From an uncultured Clostridia bacterium (GTDB taxonomy: Bacteria > Bacillota > Clostridia > Peptostreptococcales > Anaerovoracaceae): 6,689 nt of DNA. The notes beneath the pieces are model-generated. The model saw nothing but the letters and a program-made list of their open reading frames with translations, ran no database searches and had not been told where the DNA came from. Both the position numbers and the translations under genes were made by a program. Below are positions 1 to 6,182 of the stretch, one piece after another. The stretch lies in NCBI GenBank assembly GCA_934255545.1, contig CAKQOE010000064.1, positions 1-6,689 of the forward strand. The letters run 5' to 3'. Position 1 is the first letter of the stretch. The number at the start of each line of letters is the position of its first letter.

Positions 1-514
1 CCACAGGCGCTACGAGCGCCTTGCAGGCAGGGAATATGCCGTGCTCATCTATACCTGTCATGTCGTAATTCGTTCCTATGAGCAGCGCGCCGTTGTTTAC
101 ATGGTAAGTTGCGCGCACGATGCTCTCGTATGTGTAATTTTTAGATTCACCGATAACAACGTAGTCAGGGTGTTCGTCGCTTATCTCTATTCCCGCCTCA
201 TCAAGCGCGAGGTAAAGGCTTGCGTCGCCGATCACGTAAGCGCTGCATCCCGGCTTCTGGCTGCTTAAAAATGCAGCAGTCGCGAGCGCGCTCGTGTAAA
301 ATCTGCTTTCTTCTATTTCAAGCCCCATTTTATAGAGCTTTTCTGACAGTCCCTTAGGAGTATTCTGACTTGAATTTGTAAGGAAAAGGAAACTCTTGTT
401 TTCCCTGTAAAGCCAGTCTACGAATTCCTTAACACCGGGCAACAGTCTGTTTCCGTGGTATATGACCCCATCCATATCACATATAAATCCCTTTTTTTCA
501 CGTATTTTTTCCAT
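1..514 (-). CDS. NagD-like HAD-superfamily (subfamily IIA) phosphatase, N-terminal part, truncated by the window edge
   Basis: Reading the minus strand from ATG at 514-512 gives 171 open codons that run off the left edge. The protein is a predicted cytoplasmic phosphatase of the NagD / p-nitrophenylphosphatase group, which hydrolyses small phosphomonoesters; the exact substrate cannot be read. Visible motifs are the nucleophile motif DMDGVIY (Asp13 nucleophile, Asp15 acid/base), motif II FLTNSS (residues 44-49, Thr46), and the family segments IGTNYD (146-151) and GIFPACKALVAP (159-170). The usual NPD of this family is NYD here. Family members are about 260 residues, so roughly a third, including the motif III Lys and the motif IV Asp pair, lies outside the window. 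An AGGAAGAAGGTG ribosome-binding stretch ends 5 nt before the start, which supports this start. The gene diverges from the phosphate operon and shares its spacer. The family call is firm; the substrate is unknown. Confidence 0.9.
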   Translation of the reverse strand, partial: MEKIREKKGFICDMDGVIYHGNRLLPGVKEFVDWLYRENKSFLFLTNSSQNTPKGLSEKLYKMGLEIEESRFYTSALATAAFLSSQKPGCSAYVIGDASLYLALDEAGIEISDEHPDYVVIGESKNYTYESIVRATYHVNNGALLIGTNYDMTGIDEHGIFPACKALVAPV

Positions 515-562
515 TTTAACACCTTCTTCCTGCCGGCATTTTCTTATTCCGGCGTATCCTTT

Positions 563-591
563 AATATATTTATTTTCTCTTACACCGTCAG
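563..591 (-). promoter_or_regulatory. Candidate sigma-A promoter for the HAD phosphatase gene
   Basis: On the minus strand a -35-like CTGACG (591-586; 4 of 6 to TTGACA) is followed after 17 bp by TATATT (568-563; 5 of 6 to TATAAT). Transcription would start near 556, leaving a leader of about 42 nt with the ribosome-binding site at its end. The spacing is ideal, but the -35 match is modest and rests on inspection only. Confidence 0.5.
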
Positions 592-646
592 TTTAAACAG
601 TAAATATCATGAATGTGCGAAGAAAATGAAAAAAGTATGTAAAATT

Positions 647-664
647 TCCGGCGTCACCGCCGGA
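647..664. other. GC-rich hairpin in the divergent spacer
   Basis: A perfect 7-bp inverted repeat, TCCGGCG / CGCCGGA, encloses a 4-nt loop. On the minus strand it is followed by a short AAATTTT, which is too weak to call a terminator. It sits upstream of the minus-strand promoter of the HAD gene and upstream of the plus-strand promoter. The 9-bp string TTCCGGCGT of its left arm (646-654) recurs at 547-555, closer to the HAD start. It could be an operator or a remnant of an older transcript end; the role is unknown. Confidence 0.4.
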
Positions 665-712
665 GCAGCAGAGTGATGCGTCAGTGTGATAAAGACTGAA
701 AACAGCAAAATT

Positions 713-758
713 TCAACATTTTACGTAGATTTAACATAGGATAGCTTACCATTTTACA
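713..758 (+). promoter_or_regulatory. Candidate PhoP (Pho-box) ladder upstream of the Na/Pi transporter
   Basis: Several hexamers resembling the Gram-positive PhoP half-site TT(A/C/T)ACA lie on the same strand: TCAACA (713-718), TTTACG (720-725), TTAACA (731-736), TTACCA (746-751) and TTTACA (753-758). Three of them (720, 731, 753) fall on an 11-bp ladder, as expected for sites on one helix face. With a transcription start near 780 they cover about -60 to -22, where PhoP core sites lie in Bacillus promoters. The downstream genes are phosphate genes, which makes the reading attractive. The spacer is AT-rich, so chance TTnACA matches are possible. Confidence 0.4.
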
Positions 759-773
759 TTCAGATAATACAAT
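746..773 (+). promoter_or_regulatory. Candidate promoter for the phosphate gene cluster
   Basis: TTACCA (746-751; 4 of 6 to TTGACA), a 16-bp spacer and TACAAT (768-773; 5 of 6 to TATAAT) could start transcription near 780. GATAAT (763-768) is an alternative -10. The weak -35 would suit a promoter that needs an activator such as PhoP. A start here gives a leader of nearly 200 nt that contains the GC-rich hairpin cluster. Confidence 0.4.
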
Positions 774-779
774 TAAACG

Positions 780-898
780 TGCAAAGAGAAAGTGAGATGC
801 GGCGCTGTGCGCCGCAACGGATGATCGTATGTGCCGCGCTGCGGCGCGGAATGCCCGCGCGCCGGGCGCGCGCAGCGTCGTGCATCTTCTTTATTGCA
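780..898 (+). other. GC-rich triple-hairpin block in the 5' leader of the Na/Pi transporter gene
   Basis: Three perfect hairpins stand in a row: GCGGCGC / GCGCCGC at 799-815 (loop TGT), CCGCGC / GCGCGG at 834-849 (loop TGCG), and CGCGCGC / GCGCGCG at 856-872 (3-nt loop). Bases 797-880 are about 76% G+C by count, between strongly AT-rich flanks. The edges are also roughly complementary: AGATGC (795-800) can pair with GCATCT (882-887), and TGCAA (780-784) with TTGCA (894-898). The whole could fold as a multi-branched structure. The last stem is followed by TCTTCTTT, a poor U-tract, so attenuation is possible but not shown. It matches no riboswitch or RNA family I recognise, and could also be a small palindromic repeat element. 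Confidence 0.5.
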
Positions 899-902
899 TT
901 AT

Positions 903-970
903 CTTTAAAAGAGAGAAAAAGAAAGCAAAGAGATTAAAAAGAGATTAAATGGAAAAGAAAGAAACAGGAG
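903..970 (+). promoter_or_regulatory. Purine-rich leader with an 11-bp tandem repeat and the transporter's ribosome-binding site
   Basis: Between the hairpin block and the ATG at 978 the plus strand is almost entirely A and G. It contains AAAGAGATTAA twice, head to tail (927-937 and 938-948). AGGAG at 966-970 lies 7 nt before the start codon and is the functional Shine-Dalgarno site. The unstructured purine run directly after very stable hairpins would keep the initiation region open. Confidence 0.6.
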
Positions 971-977
971 AAAAATT

Positions 978-2738
978 ATGGGAGAAATAATTCAGACGTT
1001 ATTAGGGCTTTTCGGCGGTCTGGCGATATTCATTTTCGGTATGAACATGATGAGCGAGTCGCTGCAGAAGGTCGCAGGCAGCAAGATGAAAAAGGTTATA
1101 GGGTTTCTGACTGTGAACCCGCTGATGGGCGTGCTTGCGGGCGTTATCACCACGGCGGTGCTCCAGAGCAGCAGCGCGACGACAGTCATGGTCATAGGCT
1201 TTGTAAGCGCGGGGCTTATGACGCTCAAACAGGGCATTTCGGTAATACTCGGTGCCAATATCGGTACGACTATGACGGCGCAGCTTATCGCATTTAAGAT
1301 AAGCGATTATGTTTACCTGATCGTTTTTGTCGGATTCCTTATATTCTTTATAGCAAAGAGCGAGCGCATAAAGAACATCGGTAACAGTATATTTGGTTTC
1401 GGTCTTCTTTTTACAGGTATAGAGACGATGAGCAGCGTTATGAAGCCGCTGGCGGCGAGCCCTGTATTTACAGAACTCATAGCGCACGTGGCTGACATAC
1501 CTGTCCTCGGAGTGCTCGTCGGAACGCTCATGACTCTCGTAGTGCAGAGCTCAAGCGCGACTATCGCAGTGCTTCAGAATTTTGCGTCACAGGCAGGTCC
1601 GGACGGTGTTTCAAGCATCATAGGACTTGCAGGCGCGATACCTATCCTGCTCGGCGACAATATAGGTACGACTATAACAGCGATCCTCGCAAGCATAGGA
1701 CAGTCAAGGAATGCAAAGAGAGTAGCGCTCTCGCACTGCATGTTCAACGTTTCAGGCGCGCTGATATTTATATGGTTCGTAAAGCCGTATGCGGCGCTTA
1801 TACAGGCCATATCGCCTAAGGGACCTGAGGTGGAAGTTATTTCCAGACAGATAGCGAACGCTCATACATGCTTCAACATAACTATGACGCTTCTGTGGCT
1901 GCCGCTCATATGGCTGCTCGTAAAGATCGTAATGACGTTCATTCCTGAGAAGAGCTCAGAAAGGCTCAATACGCGCAAACCGCTTTATCTTGACGGCAAC
2001 CTTATACTCCAGCCTGCCGCAGCGCTTGAAATGACAGCGCGCGAAGTTATCCACTGCAGCGATATGGTAGGAGAGCTCATACCTGCATGCGCTGAAGCGT
2101 TCAAAAAGGGTGACTCGCAGGAGCTTAAGGAGCTTGAAGAAGAAACGAAGGCTATCGCAGGCATAAATGATGCGATAATGAATTATCTTGCAAATCTGTT
2201 CTCAGCCGGCGTGCTTACAGAAAAGCAGTCAGCAAAAGCAGCATCACTGCTGAGTGTAATGACAGAAATTGACAGAATAAATACTCAGTGCCGCATAATG
2301 ACTCAGTATGCAGAAGAGAAAAATGAAAAAAATTACAATTATTCTGAAAGTGCAATGTCAGATATCGCAAGAGAGATGAAGAGTGTAGGCGATATGTACG
2401 AAAATGCTGTTGACATGATAAGAACGGGCAATACCCAGCATATGGACACATTTATGCGCGCAAAGGACCGCATAACGGATCTTGACATAGCGCTGCGCAA
2501 AGCGCACATGAAGCGTGTAAAGGAGGGACTGTGCGATTCGGAGCTTACAGCGCCGTATACAAGGATCCTGAACGTCATAGACCGTATAAGCAACTGCTGC
2601 CTCAATATAGCCGAGTCAGCGAAGAATGACAACGTATCTTTTGAAGATTTCCTTGCGAATGACAGTGATATAGACAGTGAGCCGGACGGCGAGGATGAGG
2701 GCGGCATAGCCAGCGGAGCTGCTGCCGGAACTGTATAG
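978..2738 (+). CDS. Na+/phosphate cotransporter (PNaS family) with C-terminal PhoU-like domain
   Basis: A 586-residue membrane protein predicted to import inorganic phosphate with Na+. The transport part (about residues 1-325) shows the internal duplication of the Na/Pi cotransporter family. The signature QSSSAT occurs at 63-68 and again at 191-196, each followed by a partner loop, GANIGTT (93-99) and GDNIGTT (227-233). The ANAH-CFN segment (294-301) is also typical. Hydrophobic segments run throughout, for example 5-23, 50-80, 111-127, 176-198, 259-269 and 303-323. Residues about 345-560 are soluble, helical and charged, as in the PhoU-like domains fused to many bacterial members, where they are thought to regulate phosphate flux. 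The last 25 residues are acidic, then Gly/Ala-rich. The start is supported by AGGAG 7 nt upstream. The gene leads the phosphate cluster, 99 bp ahead of ppx. The family resembles NptA/YjbB; direction and ion preference are inferred from the family. Confidence 0.93.
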   Translation: MGEIIQTLLGLFGGLAIFIFGMNMMSESLQKVAGSKMKKVIGFLTVNPLMGVLAGVITTAVLQSSSATTVMVIGFVSAGLMTLKQGISVILGANIGTTMTAQLIAFKISDYVYLIVFVGFLIFFIAKSERIKNIGNSIFGFGLLFTGIETMSSVMKPLAASPVFTELIAHVADIPVLGVLVGTLMTLVVQSSSATIAVLQNFASQAGPDGVSSIIGLAGAIPILLGDNIGTTITAILASIGQSRNAKRVALSHCMFNVSGALIFIWFVKPYAALIQAISPKGPEVEVISRQIANAHTCFNITMTLLWLPLIWLLVKIVMTFIPEKSSERLNTRKPLYLDGNLILQPAAALEMTAREVIHCSDMVGELIPACAEAFKKGDSQELKELEEETKAIAGINDAIMNYLANLFSAGVLTEKQSAKAASLLSVMTEIDRINTQCRIMTQYAEEKNEKNYNYSESAMSDIAREMKSVGDMYENAVDMIRTGNTQHMDTFMRAKDRITDLDIALRKAHMKRVKEGLCDSELTAPYTRILNVIDRISNCCLNIAESAKNDNVSFEDFLANDSDIDSEPDGEDEGGIASGAAAGTV

Positions 2739-2753
2739 CCATCCGTTCATGCG

Positions 2754-2800
2754 CTGCATATCATAATGAACTGATATGTGGATGCACTGATAGACTGATA
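2754..2800 (+). other. Intergenic hairpin and ACTGATA repeats between transporter gene and ppx
   Basis: CATATCA (2757-2763) and TGATATG (2772-2778) form a 7-bp stem with an 8-nt loop, extendable by G-U, U-G and C-G pairs to 2754/2781. No U-run follows, so it is not an intrinsic terminator, and transcription probably continues into ppx. ACTGATA occurs three times on the plus strand, at 2770, 2786 and 2794 (steps of 16 and 8 bp). The structure could mark an mRNA processing or stability site, or a protein-binding site for internal control. I see no convincing promoter in the 99-bp gap. Confidence 0.35.
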
Positions 2801-2837
2801 AATAAAGAGGGATACAGGAAAGCGGAAGAAGAAAATC

Positions 2838-3797
2838 ATGATAGACAGCAAGATATTAAGACGCAGAAAAGGCGACAGATTCATAGGACTGGCTGATATC
2901 GGGTCTAATACTATACACGGCGTCGTATACAAAGTAAACAACGGCGATACAACAAAAATATTGAATCATAAGGATTCAACTGAACTCATAAGCTATATCT
3001 GCGCAGGGATACTTTCAGATGACGGTATCGACAGACTCTGTTCAGAAGTGAAGCAGCTTGATGACCTTTTCAGGCTGTCCGAATGCGACGAAGTCGATTT
3101 TTTCGCGACCTCCGCCCTGCGGAGCGCTGTGAACTGTGATGAAGCCCTGCGGATCGTACGAGAAGAAACAGGCGTATGCATAAGACTGATAGACGGAAAG
3201 CAGGAAGCCAGGTACGATTATATGGCTATGAAAAAGAACTGCCGCGAGAAAAACGCTGTAGGGCTGGATCTCGGCGGCGGAAGTCTGCAGGCTGTGCTTA
3301 TGGAAAACGGTGAGCTTTCGAGGTCAACGAGTCTGGAATGCGGATGCCTGCGCATATATAACGCATTTGTAAAAGGTATACTTCCTACAGAGACAGAAAC
3401 AAGAGAAATAATTGAATATGTAAAGTATCTTTTTGAGTCGGATATAGTAATGAGATCAATAAGAAAAGATATGAAGACGCTCAGCAGCTGCAGTACATAC
3501 ATGATAGGCGGCACTGCGCGCGCCTTCGGAAAGTTTCATCGCGCACTTGAAGATATGTCAGGCGGAAAGCGTGTTTACGGCGTGGATGCAGGCGCACTCA
3601 AGCAGGTGATGGACGTATACAGAGAGGATGAGGGGTATTGTGTTTATCTCACAAATAAGCTCTTTCCTGAAAGGATATGCACGTTCCTTCCTGGGATCAT
3701 CGTATTCCGGGCAGTTACAGAGTTCCTCGGAAGCAGAGAGCTGCGAGTCATCAGAGACGGTATCAGGGAAGGAGTCTTACAGCATGACCATATATGA
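2838..3797 (+). CDS. ppx: Exopolyphosphatase, Ppx/GppA family (short, single-module form)
   Basis: A 319-residue protein predicted to remove terminal phosphates from polyphosphate; some family members also act on pppGpp. It has the ASKHA-fold phosphatase signatures in order: DIGSN (20-24, phosphate-1 loop), ATSALR (90-95), KQEAR (121-125; Glu123 is the likely counterpart of the catalytic Glu), DLGGGS (144-149, phosphate-2 loop), GGTAR (224-228) and the C-terminal DGIREG (307-312). It lacks the extra C-terminal helical, HD-like region of the roughly 500-residue Escherichia coli enzyme and corresponds to the short forms near 320 residues, such as mycobacterial Ppx1. GGAAGAAG (2824-2831) precedes the ATG. 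The stop TGA (3795-3797) lies inside the next gene, ppk, which strongly suggests co-expression and a role in polyphosphate turnover rather than in (p)ppGpp metabolism. The substrate is inferred from family and neighbour. Confidence 0.9.
   Translation: MIDSKILRRRKGDRFIGLADIGSNTIHGVVYKVNNGDTTKILNHKDSTELISYICAGILSDDGIDRLCSEVKQLDDLFRLSECDEVDFFATSALRSAVNCDEALRIVREETGVCIRLIDGKQEARYDYMAMKKNCREKNAVGLDLGGGSLQAVLMENGELSRSTSLECGCLRIYNAFVKGILPTETETREIIEYVKYLFESDIVMRSIRKDMKTLSSCSTYMIGGTARAFGKFHRALEDMSGGKRVYGVDAGALKQVMDVYREDEGYCVYLTNKLFPERICTFLPGIIVFRAVTEFLGSRELRVIRDGIREGVLQHDHI
3770..3786 (+). promoter_or_regulatory. Ribosome-binding site that fixes the ppk start inside ppx
   Basis: AAGGAG (3769-3774 including the leading A) lies 9 nt before the ATG at 3784-3786. 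The ATG precedes the ppx stop codon, giving a 14-nt overlap in a different frame. This supports translational coupling of ppx and ppk. It also argues against the in-frame upstream ATG at 3628, because the PPK family's conserved N-terminus begins immediately at 3784. Confidence 0.8.
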
Positions 3798-6051
3798 AAA
3801 CAGGGAGCTGTCATGGCTTCGCTTTAATGAAAGAGTACTTGAAGAGGCCGCGTCGGCCTCGGTTCCGCTCGGAGAGCGGCTGTCTTTTCTTTCCATATTC
3901 CAGAGTAATCTGGATGAATTCTTTATGGTAAGAGTAGGATCGCTTACAGACAGAGCTAAAACGGCGCCCGGCTCGCGCGACAGCAAGACAGATATGACGC
4001 CGGAGCAGCAGCTTGAAGCGATAATGAAAGAAGTAAGGCGTCTGTGCGCCAAAAAAGACGAGATATATGCGCAGGTCATGTCAGAGCTTAGAAAGTACGG
4101 CATACAGCTCATAAACTTCAGCAGCCTTTCTGATGATGATGCAGCGTTTCTGGAAAAATATTTTAAAAAAGAAATAAGGCCGCTCCTGGCGCCTCAGATC
4201 ATAAGCAAGCGCCAGCCGTTCCCTTTCCTGCGTGGAAAAGAAATATACGCAGTGGTAGCGCTCAGCGCTAAAAAATCCAGAAATGGAAAGCATAAGAACT
4301 CGGATGACGGTAGAGATGATGGCAGCGGAAAGAAAAAATCAGCTGTAAAGCTCGGTATAGTTCCCTGCAACAGCCAGATGTTCCCAAATCTGATAAAAGT
4401 ACCCGGGCGCAAAGAAACATTCATGCTGGCAGATGAGCTGATACTCCATTTCATGCCAAAGATATTCAAGGGTTATGATATAGCAGGAAAATCACTCGTG
4501 CGCATAATACGCAACGCCGACATAGACATGGACGACGCTGATTTTGACGACTCGACTGATTACAGGCGCGACATGGAAAAGATCCTTAAAAACCGCAGAA
4601 AACTTGCCCCTGTAAAAGTCGATTACAGCCGCTTTATGGGCAGCTCAGTTATAGCGCTGCTGTGCTCTTACCTCGGATTCAGCACAGAGAGAGCGTTTCA
4701 TTCCGAATCACCGCTTGATATGAGCGCTGCAGGAATGCTTCGCGATGTACTCAAGGAAAAAGACAGAAACAGTGAAAATTCTGAATTAGAAGAAGATAAC
4801 TCCGGATCATTCGGCGAGCCGCATGCAGATAAACTGTTTTATGACAGACTGGTCCCGCAGCAGTCATCATATATAGACTCGAAACGCAGTATGATAGAAC
4901 AGATAAAAGAAAAGGACGTTATGCTCGCTTACCCTTATGAGAGCATAGACCCGTTCATAAGGCTGCTTTCAGAGGCTGCGTTCGATCCGAAAGTCGTTTC
5001 AGTCAGGATAACGCTTTACAGAGTAGCTGACGACAGCCGCATAGTACGCGCGCTTGAACAGGCTGCTGAAAACGGCAAAGATGTACTCGTGCTTGTAGAG
5101 CTGCGGGCCCGTTTTGATGAAGAGCATAACATAGAATGCTCGCGCGCCCTTGAAAGCGCAGGATGCAGGATAATATACGGCTTCGACCACTTCAAGGTAC
5201 ACTCAAAGCTGTGCCAGATAGTGCGTCAGGGCGATGAAGGACTTGAATACATAACTCAGGTCGGAACAGGAAATTACAACGAAAAGACTGCAGGACTGTA
5301 TACAGACCTGTGCATGATGACAGCATCGCCTGATATAGCAGAGGACGCGTCACACGTATTTGATTCACTCTCGCTCGGAATACTGCCTGACGGTATGCAT
5401 ACGCTCATGGTAGCGCCAAACTGTCTGCAGGATCGCGTCATAGACCTTATAGACCGAGAAATAAAAAAAGCAGAAAATAACGAGCCGGCCTACATAGGTC
5501 TCAAAATGAACTCACTTTCAGACAAAAAGATAATAGATGAGCTCATAAAAGCATCGCAGGCCGGAGTTACAGTCGATATGGTCGTAAGAGGCATATGCTG
5601 TCTTATGCCGGGCGTTCCGGGACATACTGAAAATATCCATATTCGGAGTATAATAGGAAGATACCTCGAGCATGCAAGGATATACATTTTCGGAGCCGAG
5701 CCTGAAACATGTGATATTTATATCGCTTCAGCCGACTTTATGACGAGAAACACAGTAAACAGAGTAGAAGTAGCAGCCCCGGTACTCGATAACGACCTCA
5801 GGAAGCGAGTTCTGGATATGTTTGACACTATGCTCGCAGATAATGTAAAAGCATGGATAAAACAGCCTGACGGCTTATATATTAAAGCATCAGAAATAAA
5901 AGAAACATCACAGCTGCCGTCACCGGCAGAGCCGGAAGAGGCCGGGAGCGCCGCAGGCGCACCACACGGCCGCGCGCAAAGCGCGCCGCCTGCCGAAAAA
6001 ATAAACTCCCAGGAAGAATTCTTCAAAAGAGCGTACAACAAAACGCTTTGA
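3784..6051 (+). CDS. ppk: Polyphosphate kinase 1 (PPK1)
   Basis: A 755-residue enzyme that reversibly transfers the gamma-phosphate of ATP to polyphosphate. The start is set by the family N-terminus YENRELSWLRFNERVLEEA (from residue 4), followed by FQSNLDEFFMVRVGSL. The catalytic core begins at DVMLAYPYESIDPF (from residue 378), then SVRITLYR and the Arg-containing ELRARFDEEHN (439 onward). KVHSK carries His473, the counterpart of the autophosphorylated His435 of E. coli, and YLEHARIY carries His630, the counterpart of its His592. Nothing catalytic appears to be missing. Three stretches look lineage-specific: a Lys/Asp/Ser/Gly-rich insertion at about 162-187, an acidic one at about 326-348, and a Pro/Ala/Glu-rich tail at about 701-755 whose DNA is markedly GC-rich. 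Other PPK1 proteins are about 690-720 residues, so the excess is explained by these additions. The gene overlaps ppx by 14 nt and is followed by a terminator. Confidence 0.96.
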   Translation: MTIYENRELSWLRFNERVLEEAASASVPLGERLSFLSIFQSNLDEFFMVRVGSLTDRAKTAPGSRDSKTDMTPEQQLEAIMKEVRRLCAKKDEIYAQVMSELRKYGIQLINFSSLSDDDAAFLEKYFKKEIRPLLAPQIISKRQPFPFLRGKEIYAVVALSAKKSRNGKHKNSDDGRDDGSGKKKSAVKLGIVPCNSQMFPNLIKVPGRKETFMLADELILHFMPKIFKGYDIAGKSLVRIIRNADIDMDDADFDDSTDYRRDMEKILKNRRKLAPVKVDYSRFMGSSVIALLCSYLGFSTERAFHSESPLDMSAAGMLRDVLKEKDRNSENSELEEDNSGSFGEPHADKLFYDRLVPQQSSYIDSKRSMIEQIKEKDVMLAYPYESIDPFIRLLSEAAFDPKVVSVRITLYRVADDSRIVRALEQAAENGKDVLVLVELRARFDEEHNIECSRALESAGCRIIYGFDHFKVHSKLCQIVRQGDEGLEYITQVGTGNYNEKTAGLYTDLCMMTASPDIAEDASHVFDSLSLGILPDGMHTLMVAPNCLQDRVIDLIDREIKKAENNEPAYIGLKMNSLSDKKIIDELIKASQAGVTVDMVVRGICCLMPGVPGHTENIHIRSIIGRYLEHARIYIFGAEPETCDIYIASADFMTRNTVNRVEVAAPVLDNDLRKRVLDMFDTMLADNVKAWIKQPDGLYIKASEIKETSQLPSPAEPEEAGSAAGAPHGRAQSAPPAEKINSQEEFFKRAYNKTL
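5948..5990 (+). other. Two GC-rich hairpins inside the ppk 3' coding tail
   Basis: GCGCC / GGCGC (5948-5960, 3-nt loop) is followed closely by GCGCGC / GCGCGC (5972-5986, loop AAA), extendable past one mismatch by three more pairs to 5968/5990. The surrounding ppk sequence is much more AT-rich. The block encodes part of the Ala/Pro/Gly-rich tail that normal PPK1 proteins lack. Its base composition and CGCGCGC palindromes recall the hairpin block at 799-872, so both could be insertions of a similar GC-palindromic element. The similarity is in style, not in an alignable sequence. Confidence 0.45.
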
Positions 6052-6094
6052 TAAAAAAGCCTTTTTCATTTAATCTCTCATATATATATTAAGG

Positions 6095-6145
6095 AAAGAA
6101 AGGACGCCCGTGCGATACAGCATGATGCGTCTTTTCTTTTTATAT
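6095..6145 (+). terminator. Intrinsic terminator of the ppx-ppk transcript
   Basis: AAAGAAAGGACGC (6095-6107) pairs with GCGTCTTTTCTTT (6127-6139) over 13 bp with a single G-U, enclosing a 19-nt loop. The T-rich end runs on as TTTTCTTTTTAT. It starts 43 nt after the ppk stop. The A-tract on the left arm could also make it act on the minus strand, in which case it would also stop transcripts arriving from the repeat array. Confidence 0.8.
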
Positions 6146-6174
6146 AATAAAATATACTTTTCTTAAATATAGGG
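6146..6174. repeat. Left flanking direct repeat of the tandem array
   Basis: This AT-rich segment (AATAAAATATACTTTT, then a TAAATA-GGG end) resembles 6610-6638 on the far side of the array (AATAAAGTATACTTTA, then TAAATA-GGG). Ungapped, 20 of 29 positions agree; one shifted base improves the right half. The two copies bracket the array almost symmetrically and may mark the borders of an inserted or amplified segment. AT-rich sequence makes partial chance similarity possible. Confidence 0.4.
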
Positions 6175-6182
6175 TTCAGGAT

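Noticed and set aside
6..20. GGCGCT / AGCGCC inverted repeat near the left edge
   Set aside because: It is a short stem inside the coding sequence of the HAD gene, explained by Ala-Leu codons, with no flanking signal.
41..268. Plus-strand open frame over the left edge
   Set aside because: It is a shadow of the minus-strand HAD phosphatase, whose motifs are unmistakable; it has no family features.
455..676. Plus-strand open frame of 73 codons in the divergent spacer
   Set aside because: It overlaps the HAD start, its promoter and its ribosome-binding site, has an odd Phe-rich composition and no Shine-Dalgarno site.
799..872. Intrinsic terminator made by the GC hairpins
   Set aside because: No hairpin is followed by a proper U-tract on either strand; the nearest T-rich stretch (885-893) is interrupted and 12 or more bases away.
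1002..1487. Long minus-strand frame opposite the Na/Pi transporter
   Set aside because: It lies within a gene with clear family motifs, has no ribosome-binding site and a low-complexity composition expected of an antisense frame.
3628..3783. Upstream in-frame extension of ppk starting at ATG 3628
   Set aside because: The added 52 residues overlap the conserved end of ppx in another frame and do not resemble PPK. The conserved PPK N-terminus and a good AAGGAG site mark 3784 as the start.
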